Below are positions 1 through 6,384 of a stretch of DNA of 6,646 nt, one piece after another. Location: NCBI GenBank assembly GCA_937936695.1, contig CALHCK010000081.1, positions 1-6,646 on the forward strand, given 5' to 3'. Source of the stretch: an uncultured Polaribacter sp. (lineage in GTDB: Bacteria > Bacteroidota > Bacteroidia > Flavobacteriales > Flavobacteriaceae). The notes beneath the pieces were generated by a model that was not told the DNA's origin, searched no databases, and saw nothing but the letters and a program-made list of their open reading frames with translations. The translations under genes and the position numbers were made by a program. Every line of letters starts with the position of its first letter. Position 1 is the first letter of the stretch.

Positions 1-181
1 TTTAGATATGGATGAAACAGGTTATTTAATTACCAAAGGAAAATCTACAAAAACAAACTTACCAGGAGTGTTTGCTGCAGGAGATATACAAGATAAAGAA
101 TACAGGCAAGCAGTTACTGCAGCAGGTACAGGTTGTATGGCTGCTTTAGATGCAGAACGTTATTTAGGTGCTTTAGAATAA
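1..181 (+). CDS. trxB: Thioredoxin reductase, C-terminal end (5' end outside window)
   Basis: The last 59 codons of a gene that begins before the window; the reading frame starts at base 2 and the stop is TAA at 179-181. The visible protein contains GVFAAGDIQDKEYRQAVTAA followed by GTGCMAALDAERYL. This is the characteristic C-terminal FAD-binding segment of low-molecular-weight thioredoxin reductases: the GD motif contacts the flavin and RQAVTAAGxGCMAA is near-invariant. The enzyme transfers electrons from NADPH through FAD and a redox-active Cys pair to thioredoxin in the cytoplasm. The CxxC site and the NADPH-binding domain lie upstream and cannot be checked. Related ferredoxin/flavodoxin-NADP reductases share the fold, but the RQAVTAAGTGCMAA stretch favours TrxB. 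A strong terminator follows 19 bp after the stop, so this is the end of its transcription unit. Confidence 0.93.
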   Translation, partial: LDMDETGYLITKGKSTKTNLPGVFAAGDIQDKEYRQAVTAAGTGCMAALDAERYLGALE

Positions 182-200
182 AATACTAAATTAATAAAAT

Positions 201-231
201 AAAAGAGTTCTTAATTAAGAACTCTTTTTTT
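201..231 (+). terminator. Rho-independent terminator of trxB
   Basis: A perfect palindrome spans 201-228. The left arm starts AAAAGAGTTCTT and the right arm is AAGAACTCTTTT; the central AATT is the likely loop. The right arm runs into a T-run at 225-231 (seven T). It lies 19 bp after the trxB stop. The A-rich left arm makes the structure nearly symmetric, but no minus-strand gene reaches it here. It ends only 4 bp before the ATG of the LRR gene, which leaves no room for a separate promoter or leader in between. Confidence 0.87.
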
Positions 232-235
232 ATAC

Positions 236-1681
236 ATGAAAAAAATATTATTTTTTATTTTAATACTTTGTATTCAACAAATACAAGGAGTTAATTGTTT
301 AAACGAAGATGAGAATGAGTTTTTACAAGAACTTATTACTACAAATACAAAAAAACTTAATGAAATAGGATGGTCGTTTGATAATGATTTTTCTGAATGG
401 AAAGGACTTGTTGTAAAAGATTGTACTATTACTGAAATAGATTTATCCGACATTAATATTCGTGAAATTCCTAATACAATTGTTTATTTACAAAACTTAG
501 AAGTTTTAAAAATTGATGTATATAGGGAGATTTCTAGAAATTTATTTAGCTTGCCTAAACTGAAAACACTTCATGTAAAATGGGGGAGCTATATAAAAAA
601 GGTATTGCCATTTTTTTATAGACTTAAAAGCTTAAAGAGTTTAAAATTAGATGCAGGATTAAATGAATTTACACCAGAGATATTAGAATTGTCTAATTTA
701 GAATCTTTAGATTTATCTAATAATTATATAGAAGAAATTCCGAATGAAATTAGAAATTTATCGAAATTAAAACATATTAATTTATCTAATAATAAATATT
801 TAAAAGGGAGTTTAGAAATATTTAATTTTTTTAATGAATTACGTTATTTAAATTTAGAAAACACTAAAATATCTGGTGGTTATACAAGTATTTCTGAAAA
901 TTTAAAGTATCTAAACTTATCAAGTGTAAACATGAAATATGGAGTCTTAGATATTTCTAAATCAAGAAACATTGAGGTCTTAAAAGTTAGAAAAGCGCAG
1001 TTAAAAAAAATAAAAGGATTTCAATATCAAAAAAAATTAAAAATAGTTGATATTAGTAATAACTTTATATCAAGTAATGACGACTTTAAATTAAAAGAAT
1101 GCAAGCAATTAGATTCTTTAAATCTTAGTAAGAATGAATTAACCAGTATTCCAGATTTAGGAAACCCGCCTGCGTATATAAACCTTTCTTCTAACCCTAT
1201 CTTTTCTCTTTCAATAAAAGATTATAAGAACATAGCAGGCTCTAAATATATAGATTTATCGTTTATGAGTATCGATAAGTTTTCTTCAGGTATTCAAATT
1301 TTAAATAGTTGCGAATCTTTAAATCTTTCTTATAATAATTTAAAAGAATTACCAAAAGAACTAGAAGGTTTTAAGAATCTTAAAAGTTTGAATGTAAGAA
1401 GAAATAAAATTTCAAAATTTTCATTGATTTTACCTAGTTTAAAAGAGCTTATTTTAGTTCAGAATTTATTTACAGAAATACCTGTAGCTGTTTTTGAAAA
1501 TAAAAACTTAGAAGTTTTCTATATCGGTGATTTTGAATTAAAAGAAGTACCACATCAATTTTTAGAATTAAAACATTTAAAAGACTTATACGTACCTTTT
1601 ACAGGAGAAAATGATGAGGTTTTGTGTAAATTGAAGAAAAAAGGATTGCTTTTTGAGAACATGTATATTGAATGTAAATAA
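236..1681 (+). CDS. Exported leucine-rich-repeat protein
   Basis: A 481-residue protein made almost wholly of LRRs. Residues 1 to about 19 form a signal peptide (MKKILFFILILCIQQIQG). Cys12 and Cys21 do not sit in acceptable lipoboxes, so Sec/SPase I export is likelier than lipidation. Residues 46-70 (W46, then WKGLVVKDCTITEIDL) resemble the N-terminal cap that precedes LRRs. About 17-18 repeats of LxxLxLxxN type fill residues 67-458, for example LESLDLSNNYIEEIP and LKSLNVRRNKISKF. Cys464 and Cys480 may close a C-terminal cap. There is no sorting domain, transmembrane helix or enzymatic domain, so a protein-binding role in the periplasm or envelope is inferred. The next methionine is residue 234, so this ATG is the only plausible start, although it lies 4 bp behind the trxB terminator with no ribosome-binding site. 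The next gene starts after a 7-bp gap, suggesting an operon. Confidence 0.88.
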   Translation: MKKILFFILILCIQQIQGVNCLNEDENEFLQELITTNTKKLNEIGWSFDNDFSEWKGLVVKDCTITEIDLSDINIREIPNTIVYLQNLEVLKIDVYREISRNLFSLPKLKTLHVKWGSYIKKVLPFFYRLKSLKSLKLDAGLNEFTPEILELSNLESLDLSNNYIEEIPNEIRNLSKLKHINLSNNKYLKGSLEIFNFFNELRYLNLENTKISGGYTSISENLKYLNLSSVNMKYGVLDISKSRNIEVLKVRKAQLKKIKGFQYQKKLKIVDISNNFISSNDDFKLKECKQLDSLNLSKNELTSIPDLGNPPAYINLSSNPIFSLSIKDYKNIAGSKYIDLSFMSIDKFSSGIQILNSCESLNLSYNNLKELPKELEGFKNLKSLNVRRNKISKFSLILPSLKELILVQNLFTEIPVAVFENKNLEVFYIGDFELKEVPHQFLELKHLKDLYVPFTGENDEVLCKLKKKGLLFENMYIECK

Positions 1682-1688
1682 AGAATAA

Positions 1689-3140
1689 ATGAAATTTTTA
1701 CCCTTCTTTTTTCTTTTAGCTACATTTTTTGGGAATTCTCAAACAAAAATTAAACTAGCAAAGAATCCGTATTCAGATGAAAATCATGGAATCGTATTGC
1801 TAAATAATGATTTGCTTGATAAAGATAATAATGAGTATTATAGTATTAAAGATAAAAAAACAAAATATGCTTGGAGAAAACTGAAAATTGAGAGTACTAA
1901 GTTTAAATCGATTTTAGTAAATAGAAAAGATAATCAATACGATATTACGTTGCAGTTAGACGCAAACGGTATTGTAAAACTAGATAGATACACTACAAAT
2001 AATAATGATAACATTTTAGCTTTTGTTTTTAATGATACTATTTATCAAACACATAAAATAAAAGCGCCAATACTTAATGGAAGGTTTGATATAACGAATT
2101 TAACAGAAAAGCAAAAAAACAAAATTGTTAGTACATTAAAAAAACTACCTTCTTATGATTTGCAAGTAGAATTATACAAAGGGATAACTAGTTGTAATAC
2201 TGCAAAAATAGATGAAGCATTAGAAAAAGGAGCGCAATTAATAGAAGGAGGCTATAAAGGAGGAGCAACTAATTATAAAAATGTAATATTTAGACTTTTT
2301 AAAGATAAAAATTCTAAATATAAAAAGTACTCCAACATTATTAAGCATATACTAAAAAGAGGTTTTGTGCCAAAACCTAAAGATATAAATCAGGCTATTG
2401 TTTTTGAAGATTTAGACTACATGAAGACTTTTTTTATGTCTGAAAAAAATATAGAGAAAAGACAAAAAATGCTGAATAGACATGCATGGAATTCAGTTAA
2501 CAATGGATCTTTAAAAGTATTTAAACTGATAGAAGGTTTAGATTTGATTTTAACGAATAAAAGAAAAAAAAGTTTATTAATTAAAGCGGTTAAAGAAAGA
2601 CATGCAGATATGGTGGATTATTTTTTATCTAAAAAATACCCTTATGGTGCCGCTAATTTACTAGTTAACCTTTCTGTTTACATAGATATTACAATTTTTG
2701 ATACTTTGATAGCAAAATATAATATTGATATTAATTCTCTAACTAAAGAAGATAATTTTAACATTGCGCAACAATTAGTTATCTTATCTAATAAAGGTAA
2801 ATTTTTTGATAACGAGTTGTTTTTAAAAATAATTCCGAAATTAATAGATAGAGGTTTAAAAGTGAATTCTAAAAATAAATTAGGTAGTACTATTTTACAT
2901 GAAGTATCTAAATCGTTAAAATATATTTTAAACTATAGATCAGCTTATCATGAACAATACAATCCTATCAGAGAAGCAAAAGAGGTAATTAGCTTTATAG
3001 AGTTCATAAAATCTAAGGATGTGAATACAAATCTGAAAGATGAGAAAGGATATGTGGCTTATGATTATGCTTTAAAAGATATTAATAATTTTAAAGTAAA
3101 ATCTGAAACAGTACAAAAAGTACTTAATGCATTAAAATAA
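1689..3140 (+). CDS. Exported SecDF-P1-head-like / ankyrin-repeat protein, paralog 1
   Basis: A 483-residue protein with a signal peptide (residues 1-18, ending FFGNSQ) and no lipobox or later membrane segment, so probably soluble in the periplasm. Residues about 84-150 resemble the P1 head subdomain of SecD/SecDF: LDANG, a Thr-containing helix (LDRYT), then LAFVFNDTIYQTHKI, APILNGRFDITN and a closing LTEKQK helix. This matches the SecD pattern LdaeG...lT...lAivlDg.v...I..pI..Gr..Itg. From about residue 165 there are degenerate ankyrin-type helix pairs: IDEALEKGAQLI, LLIKAVKERHADMVDYFLSK, PKLIDRGLKVNSKNKLGSTI and LKDEKGYVAYDYALKD. No catalytic residues are visible; a binding or scaffolding role is inferred. 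It starts 7 bp after the LRR gene without a Shine-Dalgarno motif and is the tandem paralog of the gene at 3192-4646. SecDF-head similarity was judged by eye. Confidence 0.88.
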   Translation: MKFLPFFFLLATFFGNSQTKIKLAKNPYSDENHGIVLLNNDLLDKDNNEYYSIKDKKTKYAWRKLKIESTKFKSILVNRKDNQYDITLQLDANGIVKLDRYTTNNNDNILAFVFNDTIYQTHKIKAPILNGRFDITNLTEKQKNKIVSTLKKLPSYDLQVELYKGITSCNTAKIDEALEKGAQLIEGGYKGGATNYKNVIFRLFKDKNSKYKKYSNIIKHILKRGFVPKPKDINQAIVFEDLDYMKTFFMSEKNIEKRQKMLNRHAWNSVNNGSLKVFKLIEGLDLILTNKRKKSLLIKAVKERHADMVDYFLSKKYPYGAANLLVNLSVYIDITIFDTLIAKYNIDINSLTKEDNFNIAQQLVILSNKGKFFDNELFLKIIPKLIDRGLKVNSKNKLGSTILHEVSKSLKYILNYRSAYHEQYNPIREAKEVISFIEFIKSKDVNTNLKDEKGYVAYDYALKDINNFKVKSETVQKVLNALK

Positions 3141-3157
3141 TTATTCAGAAATAAGTT

Positions 3158-3173
3158 CCCATAAATCTATGGG
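3158..3173 (+). other. Small hairpin in the gap between the two paralogs
   Basis: CCCATA and TATGGG can form a 6-bp stem around the loop AATC, with flanking AAG/CTT able to extend it past a two-base bulge. It lies in the 51-bp gap between the paralogs, 18 bp before the second start codon. No T-run follows, so it is not a convincing terminator. It could be a weak attenuator or RNA-processing point, or chance. Confidence 0.3.
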
Positions 3174-3191
3174 CTTTAACAAAAATAATAA

Positions 3192-4646
3192 ATGAAAATA
3201 ATAACTGTATTTTTTTTATTCGTAGTGTTTTTTGGATACTCACAAACAAAAATTAGACTAGCAAAAAATCCGTATTCAGATGAAAATCATCAAATTGTAT
3301 TACTGAAAAATGACTATAACAGAGGTGATTTAAAGATTTATGATTTAAAATCTCAAAGAATTAAATATGCATGGAAAGCATTGAAAATAGATGTTTTAGA
3401 TTTTAAGTCTTTAGAGGTAAAAGGAAAAAGAAATGGTTATGATGTAGTAATACAGTTAGATGCAGACGGTATTCTACTCTTAGATAAACATACAACAGAA
3501 TACAGAGACGAGTCTTTGGCTCTTGTTTTTAATGATACAATTTACCAGACGTTAAAAATAGGAGACCCGATATTGGACGGACGATTTAAAATAAGTGATT
3601 TAACTAAGAAGCAAAAAAATAATTTTGTTGCTACGTATAAAGGTTTACCATCATATGATATTCAGAAACAATTGTATAGTGCTATTCAATCTCATAAAAT
3701 AGAGAAAATAGATTCTTTATTAGAAAATGGAGCACAATTAATAGATGGAGGTTATAAGATAGGACCTAATAATTTTAAGAATGTAATTTATGATTTATTT
3801 AGAAGTAAAAATTCTAAATATGAGAAGTATTCTAAAACCATTAATCATTTATTAAAAAAAGGATTTGTACCAAATCCTAAAAATTTAAACCAAGCTATTG
3901 TTTTTGAAGATATAGACTATGTTAGAAATTTTTTTATGTCTGAGAAAGATGTAGAAAAAAGAAAGAAGCTTGTAAATAATAAATTAAGATATATTATAAA
4001 CAATGGGTCATTAGAGTTGCTAAAGTTAACAGAAAATATGGGGTTAAATCTTGAAAAAATTACTTTTGGTAGAGATAAGAAAACTGTATTGATGGAAGCT
4101 GTTTTAAAAGGTGATAATGAAATGATAGGGTATTTATTAAAAAAAAATATTCCGTATGATACTCCTAGGCTATTTGTTTATTCAGCTATTTATAAGCAGA
4201 TAAATACCGTAGATGTATTATTAAGAGAAGGTGTTGATATTAATACTGGATTTAATGACAATTCTAACATAGCTCAAGCATTAGTAGATCTAGAATTTAG
4301 ACATGATTATTTTATGAATAATGTTTCATTAAAAAAAATACCTCAATTAATAAAAAGAGGATTAGATATAAATACGGTAAATACTAGACAAGAAACAATT
4401 TTACATACGCTAGCTCCTTATGTAAAAAAATACCTAGGGTTTGGAAGAGGTGCGTATTCTAATTATAGCCCTAAAAAGGTAGCTAAAGAGCTTATAGAGT
4501 TAGTTAATTTAATAAAAAGTAAAGGAGTAGATCCTAATATTAAAGATAATGATGGTTTTACAGCTTATGATTATGTTTTAAAAGATATAAAATCATATAA
4601 AATAGAACCAGTTTTAATTCAAAAAGTACTTAATGCATTTAAATAA
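3192..4646 (+). CDS. Exported SecDF-P1-head-like / ankyrin-repeat protein, paralog 2
   Basis: A 484-residue tandem copy of the preceding gene; by eye roughly half the residues are identical along the full length. It has a signal peptide (MKIITVFFLFVVFFGYSQ). The SecDF P1-head-like domain at about 84-150 contains VVIQLDADGILLLDKHTT, LALVFNDTIYQTLKIG, DPILDGRF and KISDLTKKQK. The ankyrin-type repeats are clearer than in paralog 1: KTVLMEAVLKGDNEMIGYLL, a following VDVLLREGVDIN, IPQLIKRGLDINTVNTRQET and VDPNIKDNDGFTAYDYVLKD. The most conserved blocks are LAKNPYSDENH (23-33), FNDTIYQT (113-120), NQAIVFED (233-240) and QKVLNAxK at the C-terminus. The linker around 283-297 differs in sequence and length. 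No cysteine is present. A binding role in the periplasm is inferred. It follows paralog 1 by 51 bp with no obvious promoter, so co-transcription is likely. Its stop lies 2 bp from that of the opposing gene. Confidence 0.89.
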   Translation: MKIITVFFLFVVFFGYSQTKIRLAKNPYSDENHQIVLLKNDYNRGDLKIYDLKSQRIKYAWKALKIDVLDFKSLEVKGKRNGYDVVIQLDADGILLLDKHTTEYRDESLALVFNDTIYQTLKIGDPILDGRFKISDLTKKQKNNFVATYKGLPSYDIQKQLYSAIQSHKIEKIDSLLENGAQLIDGGYKIGPNNFKNVIYDLFRSKNSKYEKYSKTINHLLKKGFVPNPKNLNQAIVFEDIDYVRNFFMSEKDVEKRKKLVNNKLRYIINNGSLELLKLTENMGLNLEKITFGRDKKTVLMEAVLKGDNEMIGYLLKKNIPYDTPRLFVYSAIYKQINTVDVLLREGVDINTGFNDNSNIAQALVDLEFRHDYFMNNVSLKKIPQLIKRGLDINTVNTRQETILHTLAPYVKKYLGFGRGAYSNYSPKKVAKELIELVNLIKSKGVDPNIKDNDGFTAYDYVLKDIKSYKIEPVLIQKVLNAFK

Positions 4647-4648
4647 TC

Positions 4649-6232
4649 CTATTGCATATCTACACTTAGTTTAATAGATCTAGAGATTTTCATTTTATTT
4701 TTAAGTTTTATTTTATTGATATATTTAACTTCATCATTAAAATAGAGTTGATAACTCTTAGAATTACCTCTAGCTAATAAATTAGTAAAAAGAAAATAGT
4801 TTTTAGCTGAAAAATCTGTTTTTAAAAAAGGTATTTTTTCTTTAATATTAGATGAGAAATTATTTAGTTTAATATTAGAAACAGGAATTTCTTTATTGTT
4901 AGCGTTGTAAAAAGAATAAAAACCCATATTTTTCATTTCAACTTCCTTAGAACTCCAGTTTAAAATATCATGTTTTAAACTGTTTTTTAGAGTTATAGGT
5001 ATCTCCTTAACATCTCCATAAATTGCTGATAATTCCGAGTCTATTTCAAAATATGAAATAGGAAGATCGCATAATTCATAACCTAAAGGTATGTCTATAG
5101 GATGTTCGTAATCTATAAGTTGAAATTCTGTAGAAATATCTTGTTCAAATAATAATTTTTTAAAAGCATCATACGCTTTAATTTTTTTAATATCAACTAA
5201 AATAGATTTTTTATGAGAAGAAATGTCAATACTAAGTTTTACACAATTTCTTCTACTATTTATTTTAAAAGGATTTATGTTTTTTAAAGCTTTTTCTATT
5301 GTTGGTTTTGAATTAAAAAAGAATTTTTTATAAGCTATTTTTAATGAGTCCTTATTTGGTTTTTTGTAATATTTAGGTGTTTTAATAGTAGTATGGTTAT
5401 TACTACTGTTAGTTATACTTGTAAAGTTTTTAATTTGTATATGAGGTTGTCCTTTTAAATGTTGCGATATTAATTGAGTAGTGTTCTTGTTATGAAAAAG
5501 CATTCTCATTTGTAAAGGCATTCCATCTAATTTATTAATGACTAAAACAGCGTCTATTTTATTTAATTCTTTACCTGTAATTTCCCTTCTTCTATTTCTA
5601 ATAGGAGTGTAGAATTCTGTTTGTAATTTAAAAATAGCTTTGTTTTCTATTACAGCTATTAGTTTTCCTGTAAGTTGGTTTATATTGTTTAAAAAAAAAG
5701 CCTCAGAAGCTCTTATAACAAACGGTTCGTTTACTTTAAATGTTTTTTGAGAGAAAAAATTAAGTATATTAAAATTTAAATTTTTAGTATACTCTTTTAG
5801 TAATTCTTTATCTCTAGGTCTTAGGTAATTATTTTTTTCTAAAAAAGGATAATGTATATTTTTTACTAAATTCCCTTTATTATCTATATGAAAGAAATTG
5901 TTTTTTTGAGTAAGAAATTTTTGAAGAATATGAATTTTATAATTTTTGGTAGAATCTATTTTCTGATTTAAAAAGAAAAAAAGCTTATTCCTTTTACTAA
6001 ATTCAACATTCGTAAATTCCTGTAATACCTTATAACCGTCTTTTTTTTTCTGAAAATTAAGAGAAGCAGAAGCATTAGAACTCAAATTATGATTATTGTT
6101 GTTTACAAAAAATTGAGTAATATATTCATAATTGGTATTTAGTTTTGGTTTAAAATCTAAACGAATTGTTTGTTGACTATATGTGAAAATAGTAAAAAGT
6201 GAAATGCAGGTAAAAATAAAGTTTTTAATCAT
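4649..6232 (-). CDS. Exported protein of unknown function, 527 residues
   Basis: I do not recognise this family with confidence. Residues 1-19 are a signal peptide (FTCISLFTIFTYS, likely cleaved before QQT). The N-terminal half (about 20-270) reads as alternating beta strands. It opens with TIRLDFKPKLNTNYEYITQF and closes with IDAVLVINKLDGMPLQMRML, a layout like Bacteroidota secreted proteins of the DUF6263 kind; this resemblance is weak. A polar Asn/Thr/Lys-rich linker (about 272-296) separates a second, also beta-rich half (about 298-527) containing PIDIPLGYELCDLPISYFEI. The mature protein has exactly two cysteines, Cys330 and Cys388, which could form a disulfide. There is no lipobox, C-terminal sorting domain or membrane helix. 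It faces the LRR/ankyrin operon and converges on it with a 2-bp gap, so a shared function is possible but not shown. The start is fixed by the signal peptide. Confidence 0.85.
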   Translation of the reverse strand: MIKNFIFTCISLFTIFTYSQQTIRLDFKPKLNTNYEYITQFFVNNNNHNLSSNASASLNFQKKKDGYKVLQEFTNVEFSKRNKLFFFLNQKIDSTKNYKIHILQKFLTQKNNFFHIDNKGNLVKNIHYPFLEKNNYLRPRDKELLKEYTKNLNFNILNFFSQKTFKVNEPFVIRASEAFFLNNINQLTGKLIAVIENKAIFKLQTEFYTPIRNRRREITGKELNKIDAVLVINKLDGMPLQMRMLFHNKNTTQLISQHLKGQPHIQIKNFTSITNSSNNHTTIKTPKYYKKPNKDSLKIAYKKFFFNSKPTIEKALKNINPFKINSRRNCVKLSIDISSHKKSILVDIKKIKAYDAFKKLLFEQDISTEFQLIDYEHPIDIPLGYELCDLPISYFEIDSELSAIYGDVKEIPITLKNSLKHDILNWSSKEVEMKNMGFYSFYNANNKEIPVSNIKLNNFSSNIKEKIPFLKTDFSAKNYFLFTNLLARGNSKSYQLYFNDEVKYINKIKLKNKMKISRSIKLSVDMQ

Positions 6233-6320
6233 AATTTAACTTTGTAATATTTTTAAATAGAATAATTATGTGATCGTTACTATCAATTATATAGTCAAAC
6301 AAATATATGATAGAATTTAC
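6233..6320. other. Intergenic leader region of the 527-residue gene
   Basis: A very AT-rich stretch between the hairpin terminator and the minus-strand start codon. No open reading frame, RNA gene or Shine-Dalgarno motif is apparent. The only signal seen is the TATATTTG element at its right end; the remainder would be a 5' untranslated leader of about 60 bases. Confidence 0.5.
6300..6307 (-). promoter_or_regulatory. Possible Bacteroidota -7 promoter element for the 527-residue gene
   Basis: Read on the minus strand, 6307-6300 is TATATTTG, a full match to the Bacteroidota -7 consensus TANNTTTG. It would place transcription start about 60 bases before the ATG at 6232. The nearest -33-like element is the TTTG inside the KTSC-gene terminator (bases 6337-6334). 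That gives about 24 bases of spacing, slightly longer than usual, so the match is not complete. Confidence 0.4.
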
Positions 6321-6375
6321 TATTTATAAAACAAAAAGAGATTGCCAACGGCAATCTCTTTTTGTTTTATAAATA
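6321..6375 (-). terminator. Long perfect hairpin terminator downstream of the KTSC gene
   Basis: Arms 6321-6346 and 6350-6375 are perfect reverse complements (26 bp) around the 3-base loop AAC. The core next to the loop (AGAGATTGCC/GGCAATCTCT) is followed on both sides by A/T tracts, so a U-rich tail is formed in either direction. Only the minus-strand KTSC gene, which stops 9 bp away at 6385, transcribes into it here. It therefore serves as that gene's terminator and insulates the 527-residue gene from it. Confidence 0.85.
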
Positions 6376-6384
6376 AAGAATCGT

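Noticed and set aside
261..270. TAATACTTTG just inside the LRR gene as a -7 promoter element
   Set aside because: The spacing between TA and TTTG is wrong for TANNTTTG, no -33 element precedes it, and it lies after the only usable start codon.
236..1681. LRR protein as a lipoprotein or as type IX secretion cargo
   Set aside because: Cys12 follows Leu and Cys21 follows Asn, neither fitting a lipobox, and the C-terminus (LLFENMYIECK) lacks a Por-type sorting domain.
1610..1688. Internal promoter for the first ankyrin paralog at the end of the LRR gene
   Set aside because: TTTG at 1621-1624 and GCTTTTTG near 1628-1635 do not fit the spacing or the TA of the -7 consensus, and the 7-bp gene gap favours co-transcription.
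1689..4646. Tandem paralogs as duplicated immunity genes of a toxin system
   Set aside because: No toxin domain, delivery motif or polymorphic toxin is visible in the window; the LRR and 527-residue proteins show no nuclease, peptidase or pore-forming signature.
1003..6049. Homopolymer tracts of 8-9 bases inside genes (1003-1010, 3210-3217, 4139-4147, 5691-5699, 6041-6049) as phase-variable switches
   Set aside because: Tracts of this length are expected in DNA this AT-rich, all the frames are intact, and none sits in a typical switch position except possibly 3210-3217 in a signal peptide.
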